Both the position numbers and the translations under genes were made by a program. Of a stretch of DNA of 64,000 nucleotides, positions 24,901 through 34,305 are shown piece after piece. Under the pieces are notes generated by a model. It was not told the origin of the DNA, searched no databases, and worked only from the letters and a program-made list of their open reading frames with translations. How positions within the stretch are numbered: the stretch's first letter is position 1; each line of letters begins with the position of its first letter. The stretch is taken from assembly GCF_001039355.2 (NCBI RefSeq), contig NW_019774469.1, forward strand, positions 236,553 through 300,552, given 5' to 3'. The DNA is from Lingula anatina (taxonomy: Eukaryota > Brachiopoda > Lingulata > Lingulida > Lingulidae).

Positions 24901-27356
24901 TAAGTAAGTCCTTAACCCAGCTTAAGCGAAAATGATGTGGTGAGTTGATCTTGAGGGGATTTACTAGAACTGTAACCCAAAAATGGCTTGTGTACGAATA
25001 CATTAAGTAAATATAAAAGTGCCTTTACTGTACACAATGCGTACTAGTACCTGTATTTAACAGCGTTATATGTAGGCTTTGACATATTGCTTGCCTATAC
25101 GGTATGCAAGGAGGGGTGTTTTTCTTTTTGTGTTTTGTTTGTTTGGTTGTTTTCTGACTCTGGACAAATTTTGTTAAGGAAGTCCCAAACTCAGGTAACA
25201 ACAAAGAAAAGTGTGACAGAGGATTACTAGTGCGGAACTATAGGTCTAACATTAGGCCTTACATAAGGGCTTGTTAAAAAAAAGTTGACTAGAAAAGCAG
25301 TATGAGAATGCAGTCCTCTGCCAGGATCACCACCAAAATCTAAGCACCTTTAGGTTGGCCCACTTCTGACCTGTCCTGAGAATTTCATGAAACTCCATCA
25401 CATAAAGGCAAATGACAAACACAAAAATAAACAGATCGGTGTACAGAAAACAGAGATAACACACAGCCTCCCTGGCAGAGGTTATAAAAGTGTCAGTGCT
25501 GCATACCGTTTACTACATGTACATGTATTATTAACTTGTATATTATATATATATTTTTCTTTTTGGGTCGTTTTAAAATTGGAGGAGTTAAAAAAACAAG
25601 TAAAGCACATATTACACTCAGCCAAAAATGTTCGGAAACATCGTTATTTTGAATTATTATAAATTTACCATATAAGCTAATTTGAATATTTTAACAACAA
25701 ATGTTGATGGATAATGCGCCCACCATTCGTTACTTTTTGAAATTTTGCCAAGAAAGGAATTCCGTGGGAATTACTGCGAGATACAGTTCAAATGAAGTTT
25801 TGGAGTTGCTCAGCATCATGTAAAGCCTGCACTGTTTATTGTCAAGACCTGATCAAACTTTGTCATGGAAATGACAGGATCAATAAAGATTATATTTACT
25901 ATCGTGGATATTACTATGTTCCCAAACTTTTTTTTGGCCGGGTGTAGAACTATATACCGTATATATTTGCCTAATTATAAAGTTAATCTTTTAGTTGTTA
26001 TGTTTTTGTATAAATTTCTTTATTACAGCAATCAGATGGATATGACATTTTTTCTTGATATTTGTTATTCTGTTACAATTTTCAGACATGACCCCAGGCC
26101 AGGCACGATGTAGTGAGCACACGGATTACGGCTCCATAACTCTGCTATTCCAGGATGATATAGGAGGCCTTGAGGTGATTGTGTTAGGTGTGACAGGTGA
26201 TTGTGTTGGGTGTGACAGGTGATTGTGTTAGGTGTGACAGGTGATTGTGTTGGGTGTGACAGGTGATTGTGTTTGGTGTGACAGGTGATTGTGTTAGGTG
26301 TGGCAGGTAATTGTGTTGGGTGTGACAGGTAATTGCGTTAGGTGTGACAGGTGATTGTGTTGGGTGTGACAGGTGATTGTGTTTGGTGTGACAGGTGATT
26401 GTGTTAGGTGTGGAGGTAATTGTGTTGGGTGTGACAGGTAATTGCGTTAGGTGTGACAGGTGATTGTGTTGGGTGTGACAGGTGATTGTGTTAGGTGTGA
26501 CATGTTATTGTGTTAGGTGTGACAGGTGATTGTGTTAGGTGTGACAGGTGATTGTTTTAGGTGTGACAGTGTGTCAAGTGACGGTAAAAGTCGAGGTTAA
26601 AAACCTTGGAGTAATTTTTGATAATAGGTGCGATATGGCTGCCAACATCAGTAAAAGATGCAAAGCTACTTACTATGGTCTTAAAAAAATTTCCAAACTA
26701 TCCCATATCCTTGACAAAGGTCAAATGGAGAGGCTTGTCCATGCCTTTATAACTGCACATCTTGATTACGGAAGCAGTCTACTCTATGGCCTTCCTACCT
26801 ACCAAAGCCGCCCACTACATTGGCTTCCTGTAAGACAGAGCATTGTTTTTAAATTACTGCTGTTTGTTTTTAAATTCACCAGAAGTGAATGCCCCTCATA
26901 TTTTAACTCGATGCTACATCCAAGTACACCCAGTCTCACCAGGTCTACCAGATCCACCTCCACTCTTTGTTTTACCAGAAATGATAATAAAAAAAAAAAA
27001 AAACAATCAAAACCTACGGCCACAGGGCATTTTCAATTGCAGCGCCCATTTTATGAAATCAACTACCCTCACACATTCGGACTATTGATAGTGTTGAGGT
27101 TTTTAAAAAAGACTTGAAAACATTCTTATTTGTACAGTACAGTATTTTAATTTAAAATTAATACTAGAAACTTCATATTTTCTCATTTTATCAGAAAAAA
27201 GTTTTTTTGTTCAGACCATTACTATTTTAACCAGCATTAATTATTTTTATTATTTTTTTTACCTTAGCTTTTATTGTCTATATAATTAGTTGTAATACTG
27301 ATAATTTTATTTGTAAACAGCACTGAGACGGTAGTGTAGTGCGGTTTTATGAAGTA

Positions 27357-27388
<32 letters not shown>

Positions 27389-28605
27389 GTGTGACTGTTG
27401 GATATGTCTCTGTTAAGAGTGAGGGTAGGTCTGTTGTGAATCTGCGCAAAGGCTTGCAGAGAAACCATGTGTTAAATGTGGCAGTGTGTCAACTGTGACC
27501 CGTGACACAGTGTAACTTTGTGTTTGATGTAACAGTGACAGTGTTAAGAAGGATGGTAGGTCTAGTGTGATTCTGTGCAAAGGATTACAGTTTGAGATTG
27601 CGTTAGATGTGACAGTAAATGTGTCTGTAAATTGTGGCTGCATGTAATTGTATCTTGATTGTCCCGCAGGTGCAGACAGTGGCTGGAGAGTACAAACAAG
27701 CCACACCTATACCTGGTACCATAGTGGTCATCTTAGATGACATGATGCCCAGATGGACCTCGGACAGGCTGAAGGCTACAGTGAGTCCATGTCTACCACG
27801 CAGACTAGTACTGCACTGCTGTTTCTTAATACTTCAATAATTACCTGTCTGTTTCCATTTGCTCATTAATAGTTATTCAAATTATGAGTGCAATTTGCCA
27901 GCCTGCCTCTTCTAAATGTATATTATACCAGTATGGTGATGACTTTTCCTCATTTTTGAATTAATACTTCTCGACTTCCAGCATTCCAAGCCAAGATTTC
28001 CCTGCACCAAACACTCATATTTAACCATTTGTCCGGGGAAAACGGCATTTTTCTCTCGACATTCCAGCATTTTATCTTCTTTTTTCCGACACTCGATCCT
28101 ATAACTCCATTTAGGAAAAGAAAAAAATCAAAGCCCGAGCAGGTTTTTCAGTTACACCATTGATTCTGTGACTCGACTTCCGCGAGAATGATGTGACGTC
28201 TACTTATTCAAACTAATTTTTGTGTAATTCTTGATTATGCTGATCACTCATTTTCTGAAGCGACAAAGGAATTGTTTTAGTGTATGGGTCGGGCGGCGAG
28301 GGGGGGTACGCCCTGATGTTAAAATAACTACAGCATTTTTTTACATTTTTTTTCACACGGCCTCAACCGTTCAGTATTTACATTACACTTTTCCATTTTT
28401 CTAGCTGCACCGAGTTGTGCCTTCCCATAAGTATAATAGACGTAGAAGTCTGGTCTATTTCACACACCCTGATAGTTCTACGATTGTCAAACCTCTTGAT
28501 GGGTCGGACACATACCCTCCTATACGTTATACAAGATACTTGACAGAGCAGTATTACAGCAGAGGACTTCTGGGAGAAGGCCAACGTGGTGACGTGGCCG
28601 CATAA
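18253..28605 (+). CDS. 2-oxoglutarate/Fe(II)-dependent oxygenase, isopenicillin-N-synthase-like (OX2)
   Basis: Eight exons: 18253-18441, 22527-22648, 23075-23144, 23445-23555, 24687-24792, 26086-26174, 27670-27780, 28405-28605. They total 999 nt and 332 residues, with the same exon lengths and phases as OX1. Catalytic residues are intact: HTD in SEHTDYGSITLLFQDD, the distal His in LHRVV, and RRRSL for 2OG. Exons 4 and 5 are identical in protein to OX1. Exon 1 differs at seven of 63 residues and exon 8 is clearly diverged (RYLTEQYYSRGLLGEGQRG against RYVTQQFVSTGILGEDHYG). Intron 1 is about 4.1 kb and unrelated to OX1's 1.7-kb intron 1. The protein is probably a cytosolic small-molecule oxygenase with substrate unknown. 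The C-terminal divergence could alter the lid over the active site, but that is inference. Confidence 0.95.
19780..20040. mobile_element. Diverged non-autonomous element, copy 1 (OX2 intron 1)
   Basis: First of three related blocks sharing a CCAAATGGCACCGTTTG core, a CCAAGGGGGCCGAGG-like stretch and an ...AACCCC...CCTGGA-type end. No coding capacity. It probably belongs to the repeat type bounded by GGGGCGGATCCA ends. Confidence 0.5.
20414..20632. mobile_element. Diverged non-autonomous element, copy 2
   Basis: Starts TGGCGGATTTAGGGGG and carries CCAAATGGCGCCGTTTGCCC and a GGAACCCCATTCAAATAACC end. Homologous to copies 1 and 3. Confidence 0.5.
20752..21004. mobile_element. Diverged non-autonomous element, copy 3, with inverted ends
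   Basis: Begins TTGGCGGATTTAGGG and ends CTTGGATCCGCCCCTG, which are imperfect inverted repeats of each other. It has the same internal core as copies 1 and 2. Confidence 0.55.
21252..21332 (+). repeat. tRNA-like (SINE head) sequence
   Basis: TGGCTCCGTGG resembles a pol III A box and GGTTCGAGTCC matches a B box, at tRNA-like spacing, but acceptor arms do not pair well. A second B-box-like GAGTTCAAATCCC lies near 21500. It is probably a tRNA-derived SINE remnant rather than a working tRNA. Confidence 0.4.
21869..22000. repeat. (ATT)n and (GA)n/(GT)n microsatellites
   Basis: About 16 ATT units at 21869-21917, then mixed GT/GA repeats at 21953-22000. Confidence 0.9.
22050..22092. repeat. A-rich (AAATAAAA)n tract
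   Basis: Run of A with interspersed T; it may be a retroelement tail. Confidence 0.8.
23248..23312. mobile_element. Truncated copy of the intron-3 MITE (OX2)
   Basis: It matches the left end and interior of 11715-11956 and then stops abruptly. The right inverted repeat is absent. Confidence 0.7.
25613..25946. mobile_element. Tc1/mariner-type MITE in OX2 intron 5
   Basis: Same element and position as 14273-14602. Ends TACACTCAGCCAAAAA and TTTTTGGCCGGGTGTA. Confidence 0.75.
26175..26566. repeat. 22-bp minisatellite, about 18 units, starting at OX2 exon 6 donor
   Basis: The unit contains GTGATTGTGTTAGGTGTGAC with small variants (GTAATTG, TTGGGT, TTTGGT). The first unit overlaps the exon 6 splice donor. 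It is the longest of the three arrays. Confidence 0.95.
26576..27388 (+). mobile_element. 3' fragment of a CR1/L2-type LINE in OX2 intron 6
   Basis: Orthologous insertion to 14895-15695. It has the least broken reading frame of the three (VKNLGVIFDNRCDMAANISK, then LVHAFITAHLDYG) and the same internal deletion before LHWLPV. It ends in an (ATT)n tail. Confidence 0.8.
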
Positions 28606-29173
28606 GTCTGCATGTAAGATCGGTTTGTGGGTCCTGTAAATTGAATTTTAGGTCATGATTGTATTGTATTGTTGATGCTTCGTTTAAATTCCTGTTGGGG
28701 GACAAGGCATTTGGGGGATTATTTAACTATTGACAGTTTTACAGATAATCTTAATACTTCATGTACATGTATTATTTGCCCCAGCTTATAAATTCGGAAC
28801 AGTCGATATACCCAGCAAACGCAGAATATTATTATAGCACAATTTTTGTATATCGATCACAAAAGAAAAAAGGTCCCTTGTTTGCTGGCATAGGGCCTTT
28901 CCTTGCCTCTGTTTTGTTGAATGGATGAATGGAAAAAGTGGCTCAGTTTGCAGCTTCACCTGTTTGCTTTTAAGCTCCCTTAATTTCACGCCATCGTTAT
29001 TTAACATGCCTGGTAATCAATATTGTTATAGATATTGTTAGTAAGAATTATATCTAATACCTTGGTGTCAATAACAGTGTTCTCTTTCTAATTAACACAA
29101 ATAGTGTTGTCAAGTTTATTGGTCCTATTGACCTTTAGACTTATTGATCTTGGTATCTTTACTCGTCTTTTAG

Positions 29174-29298
29174 TATCACCAAGCGAACCCGCCAACCATG
29201 ATGACGATCCAGTGACTGCACCTACGATGGACAAATTGAAAAAAAAGGGGTCCACCAGTATGATTACAGAACATCCCAGCATACATTATAAAGAATGA
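29174..29298 (+). CDS. Candidate alternative 3' terminal exon of OX2
   Basis: Same position and phase as 17289-17413. It encodes SEPANHDDDPVTAPTMDK and ends EHPSIHYKE-stop. Relative to OX1 it has a 3-nt deletion and a 3-nt insertion, both frame-preserving. Confidence 0.4.
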
Positions 29299-30141
29299 TA
29301 CAGGTCGAATAAGCTGGGAAATTTTAATGGCACAGGATTGACATATATACAGCAGATAATACATACCCATAATTAGTTGCCTAACTGATATTTAAGAGTT
29401 AATTGGCTTACATTAGAGTTCAAGCTTTTGTCAAATTAATTGGAGCTTAAAATGCAATACATGTACTAAAGATTACTCTGAAAATGACATAACAGTTATA
29501 TATATTCACATTGTTGATGGTGGTGCTGAAGTAAAAATTATATTGATATGAAGATGTGCTTGTTTTGAACGTCCCTTTTTATTGCTTAACGTAGTTATAA
29601 AATGTCAAAAGGTACTCATATACATGTACGTTTATACAGGTAAACAAATCATCACGAAACATAATTAAGATATAATCGACAATAAAGCTGTATATGGTTA
29701 TACGTCTTGGAAAGAAATGCTCTCTAAGGGGAAACTCTACCTACGGCAGCAGGTTTTTTAAATAATTATATTAGACAATAAAAATGTGTTTTAATTGTGT
29801 GAAGTTATCGCACCCACATTTGAGAATGTCCCAAAGTCGCATTTGTTAGTAATACAGAACAGGATAGGTTTTAAATTCCCGAAAGATACACAGCTTAAAG
29901 ACGAGAAGACATGCAAATTTATTCCACAGAACATTAGCAAATGCTACGTACATGCACCATGTAAACAATATATGCATTCACACAATAGCACGCCAGTTAA
30001 AGGACGACTTTGCAGGAAGCACCTATCGACGTTCACGTTCGTCAAATGGAACATTTCCATTCACGTGACATTTTTTCACGTATCAGATCTACCTTTGACC
30101 CAGATTAGCAGCATGTTGTTAACGTAAGCCCGACTGCAAAA

Positions 30142-30213
30142 ATGACGGCGGCTCAAGGACACCGCGACTTTAGCTGGATACCAGTCATCGATATAAAGGC
30201 AGCATGTTGTTAA
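30142..30213 (+). other. Abortive upstream ORF from duplicated OX3 start
   Basis: ATG-initiated copy of the oxygenase N-terminus (MTAAQGHRDFSWIPVIDIKA) that runs into TAA because a tandem duplication of about 90 bp begins there. If transcribed, it would be an upstream ORF of 23 codons ahead of the in-frame start at 30233. Confidence 0.6.
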
Positions 30214-30232
30214 CGTAAGCCTGACTGCAAAA

Positions 30233-33200
30233 ATGACGGCGGCTCAAGGACCAGTCATCGATATAAAGGCGTTTGACATCACAAAAGAAGAAAACGAGGT
30301 CGACAGAAACGATCTGGAAACGTTGGCCAATGATGTATTCAAAGCCTTCAGTACCATTGGTTTTGTATACGTCAAAAGCCACGGAATCCCCCAAGACCAG
30401 GTTAGTAACTACATATAGCACGGAATTATATGCATTAACACTACTGTGTTACGTTTTATTGCGTGTTCTAGAGTATATATTAGCAGACACTTTAAGGGGA
30501 AGTTAACTGTATGGGGAATAAAATCCATACCCCTTCTTCGTCCTAGATGTTCCGATGTGAATATCTTTGCACGAGTACGTAGTGCTTACCTCTCACACAA
30601 AGCATTAAATGACGAAAAAAGGAAAAAAAAAAGAAACGAAACGCACTCTTCATCACTCCCCAATTTGATTGATCAAGATGACTGAGGTGGTTCATAATCC
30701 ATAATGGTCCATAATCAAAGATTCTGGCNATGAAACTCCATCACATAAAGGCTAATGACGAACACAGAAACAAACAAATCGGTGTACAGAAAACAGAGAT
30801 AAATTTAAACATACAGCCTCCCTGGCAGAGGTTATAAAGGTGTCAGTGCTGCAAACTGTTTACTACATGTACATGTATTATTAACTTGTATATTATATAT
30901 ATTTTTCTTTTTGGGTCGTTTTAAAATTGGAGGAGTTAAAAAACAAGTAAAGCACATATTACACTCAGCCCAAAAAAGTTCGGAAACATCGTTATTTTGA
31001 ATTATTATAAATTTACCATATAAGCTAATTTAAATATTTAAACAAATGTTGATGGATAATGCGTCACCATTCGTAACTTTTTGAAATTTTGCCAAGAAAG
31101 GAATTCCGTGGGAATTACTGCGAGATGCAGTTCAAATGAAGTGTTGAAGTTGCTCAGCATCATGTAAAGCCTGCACTGCTTTTTGTCAAGACCTGTTCAA
31201 ACTTTGTCATGGAAATGACAGGGTCAATAAAGATTATATTTACTGTCGCGGATATAACTGTCCCCAAACTTTTTTGGCCGAGTGTAGAACTATATACTGT
31301 ATATATTTGCCTAGTTATAAATTTAATCTTTTTGGTGTTATGTTTTTGTATAAATTGCTTTATTACAGCAATCGGATGGATTACACATTTCTTGATATTT
31401 GTTATTCTGTTACAATTTTCAGACATGACCCCAGGCCAGACACGATGTGGTGAACACACGGATTACGGCTCCATAACTCTGCTCTTCCAGGATGATATAG
31501 GAGGCCTTGAGGTAATTGTGGTAGATGGTGACAGGTTATTGTGTTAGGTGTGACAAGTGATTGTGTTAGATGTGACAGGTTATTGTGTTAGGGGTGACAG
31601 GTGATTGTGTTAGATGTGACAGGTTATTGTGTTAGGTGTGACAAGTAATTGTATTAGGTGTGACAGGTGATTGTGTTAGGTGTGACAGGTGATTGTGTTA
31701 GGTGTGACAGTGTGTCAAGTAACAGTAAAAGTCGAGGTTAAAAACCTTGGAGTAATTTTTGATAATAGGTGCGATATGGCTGCCAACAACAGTAAAAAAA
31801 TGCAAAGCTGTTTTCTATGGTCTTAAAATTTTTTCCAAACTATCCCATATCCTTGACAAAGGTCAAATGGAGAGGCTTGTCCATGCCTTTATAACTGCAC
31901 ATCTTGACTACGGAAACAGTTTACTGTATGGTCTTCCTATCTACCAAAGCCGCCCACTACATTGGCTTCCTGTACGACAGAGAATTGTTTTTAAATTGCT
32001 GCTGTTTGTTTTTAAATTCACCAGAGGTGAATGCCCCTCATATTATAACTCGATGCTACATCCAAGTACACCCAGTCTCACCAGTGCTACCAGATCCACC
32101 TCCACTCTTTGTTTTACCAGAAATGACACAGGGCATTTTCAATTGCAGCGCCCATTTTATGAAATCAACTACCCTCACACATTCGGACTATTGATAGTGT
32201 TGAGGTTTTTAAAAAAGACTTGAAAAACATTCTTATTTGCACAGTACAGTATTTTAATTAAATTTTAATACTAGAACCTTCATATTTTCTCATTTTATCA
32301 GAAAAAAAGTTTTATTGTTCAGACCATTACTATTTTAACCAGCATTAATTAGTTTTATTGTTTTTTTACCTTAGCTTTTATTATCTATATAATTAGTTGT
32401 AATACGTATAATTTTATTTGTAAACAGCACTGAGACGGTAGTGTAGTGCGGTTTTAGGAAATAAATATCATATTTATTATTATTATTATTATTAATTGTG
32501 ACTGTTGGATATGTCTCTGTTAAGAGTGATGGTAGGTCTTCTGTGATTCTGCGCAAAGGCTTGCAGAGTAACCATGTGTGAATCTACGCTTGTAGAGAAA
32601 CCATGTGTTAGGTGTGACAGATGATTGCATTAGGTGTGACAGGTTATTGTGTTAGATGTGACAGTGTGTCAAGTGTGACCCGTGACAAAGTGTAACTTTG
32701 TGTTTGATGTGACAATGACAGTGTTAAGAGGGATGGTAGGTCTAGTGTGATTCTGTGCAAAGGATAACAGTTTGAGATTGCGTTAGATGTGACAGAAAAT
32801 GTGTCTGTAAATTGTGGCTGCATGTAATTGTATCTTGATTGTCCCGCAGGTGCAGACAGTGGATGGAGAGTACAAACAAGCCACACCTATACCTGGTACA
32901 ATAGTGGTCATCTTGGCTGGCATGATGCCCAGGTGGACCTCGGACAGACTGAAGGCCACGGTGAGTCCATGTCTACCAGACTAGTACTGCACTGCTGTTT
33001 CTTAATACTTCACTTATTACCTGTCTGTTTTGATTTGCTCATTAATCGTTATTCAAATTATGAGTGCAATTTGCAGGCCCGCCTTTTCCAAATGTATATT
33101 ATACCAGTATGGTGATGACTTTTCCTCATTTTTAAATTAAAACTTCTCGACTTCCAGCATTCCAAGCTATGATTTCCCTGCACCAAACACTCATATTTAA

Positions 33201-33603
33201 CGAATTTGTAGTGGTAAACGACATTTTCCCTCAACTAATCAGCATTTTATCTTCTCTTTTTCGACACTCGACACTCGATTCCATAATTTTGTTGTGGCAT
33301 GACTTGAAAAGGTACGCCCTGATGTTAAAATAACATTTTTTTTTACGTTTTTAACATGGCCTCAACCGTTCAGCATTCAAATCACACTTTTCCATTTTCT
33401 AGCTGCACCGAGTTGTGCCTTCCCATAAGTATAACAGACGTAGAAGTCTGATCTATTTCACTGATCCTGATAGTTCTACGATTGTGAAACCTCTTGATGG
33501 GTCGGATGCATACCCTCCTATCTGTTACACAAGATACGTGACACAGCAGTTTGTCAGCACAGGAATCCTGAGTGAAGACCAACATGGTGACGTGGCCGCA
33601 TAA
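30233..33603 (+). CDS. 2-oxoglutarate/Fe(II) oxygenase, third tandem copy (OX3), incomplete across gap
   Basis: Recognised exons: exon 1 30233-30400, exon 6 31423-31511, exon 7 32850-32960, exon 8 33403-33603. Exons 2-5 are absent because the gap at 30729 joins intron 1 (equivalent to about 18774 of OX2) to intron 5 (equivalent to 25387). About 6.6 kb is missing relative to OX2, so loss and gap cannot be told apart. Exon 1 is altered: a local tandem duplication and an internal 21-nt deletion give MTAAQGPVIDIKAF, seven residues shorter than OX2. Exon 6 keeps the HTD iron ligands; exon 8 keeps LHRVV and RRRSL. In exon 7 the conserved Asp of ADMMPRW is Gly (AGMMPRW). Exon 8 is closer to OX1 than to OX2. 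It may be a degrading copy or a functional gene with missing sequence. Confidence 0.8.
30729..30729. other. Assembly gap (single N) inside OX3
   Basis: Sequence before the N matches OX2 intron 1 and sequence after it matches OX2 intron 5. The skipped equivalent is OX2 18775-25386. Confidence 0.9.
30960..31286. mobile_element. Tc1/mariner-type MITE in OX3 intron 5
   Basis: Third copy at the orthologous position. Starts TACACTCAGCCCAAAAAAGT and ends TTTTTTGGCCGAGTGTA. Confidence 0.75.
31512..31710. repeat. 22-bp minisatellite, about 9 units, starting at OX3 exon 6 donor
   Basis: Same unit as in OX1 and OX2, intermediate array length. Degenerate units resume after the LINE at about 32600-32680. 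Confidence 0.9.
31717..32495 (+). mobile_element. 3' fragment of a CR1/L2-type LINE in OX3 intron 6
   Basis: Orthologous insertion with the same internal deletion plus a further small deletion before GHFQLQRPFYEI. It has an (ATT)n tail. Confidence 0.8.
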
Positions 33604-34183
33604 GTCTGCATGTAAGATGGGTTCTGTATTTTGGATATTAGGTCATGGTTGTATTGTATAATTGGTGCTTCGTATAAAAGCCATTTGGGGAAATATTTAA
33701 TTATTAACTGTTTTACAGATATGATCAAGTAACTTTGAATACTATCAATACTTCATGTTTTATTTGCCCCAAATTTTAAAGTCAGAACAGTCGATATACC
33801 CAGCAAACGCAGAATATTATTATAGCACAATGTTTGTATATCGTTCACAAAAAACATCACCACCAACAACAAAACCATAAGAAATATGGTATCGCTATAA
33901 AATGTTCCGTGTTTGCTGACATGGGGCTCTTACTTGCTTATGTTTTGATGAATGGAAAAATGACCCTTTTACCCTTTTAGGCTCTCTTAATTTCACGCCA
34001 TCGTTACTTTACATGCCTGGTAATCAATACTGTTATACATATAGATATTTTAGTACGTATTATACCTATTACCTTGGTATCAGTAACAGTGCTGTCTTTT
34101 TTACATAACACAAATAGTGTTGTCAAGTTTATTGGTCTCATTGATCTTTAGACTTGATCTTGGTATTTTTACTCGTCTTTTAG

Positions 34184-34305
34184 TATCACCAAGCGAACCT
34201 GCAACCATGATGAGGACTGCAGTGACTGCACCTACGTTGGACAAATTAAAAAAGGGGTCCACCAATATGATTATAGAACACCCCAGCAAACATTATAAAG
34301 AATGA
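34184..34305 (+). CDS. Candidate alternative 3' terminal exon of OX3
   Basis: Third copy of the conserved tail exon. A 1-nt deletion followed about 17 nt later by a 1-nt insertion changes a few residues (SEPATMMRTAVTAPT) but restores the frame, which then ends GSTNMIIEHPSKHYKE-stop. Confidence 0.4.

Noticed and set aside
26175-26566. Possible CRISPR-like array because of regular short repeats
   Set aside because: Units are contiguous 22-bp repeats without unique spacers, within a eukaryotic intron.
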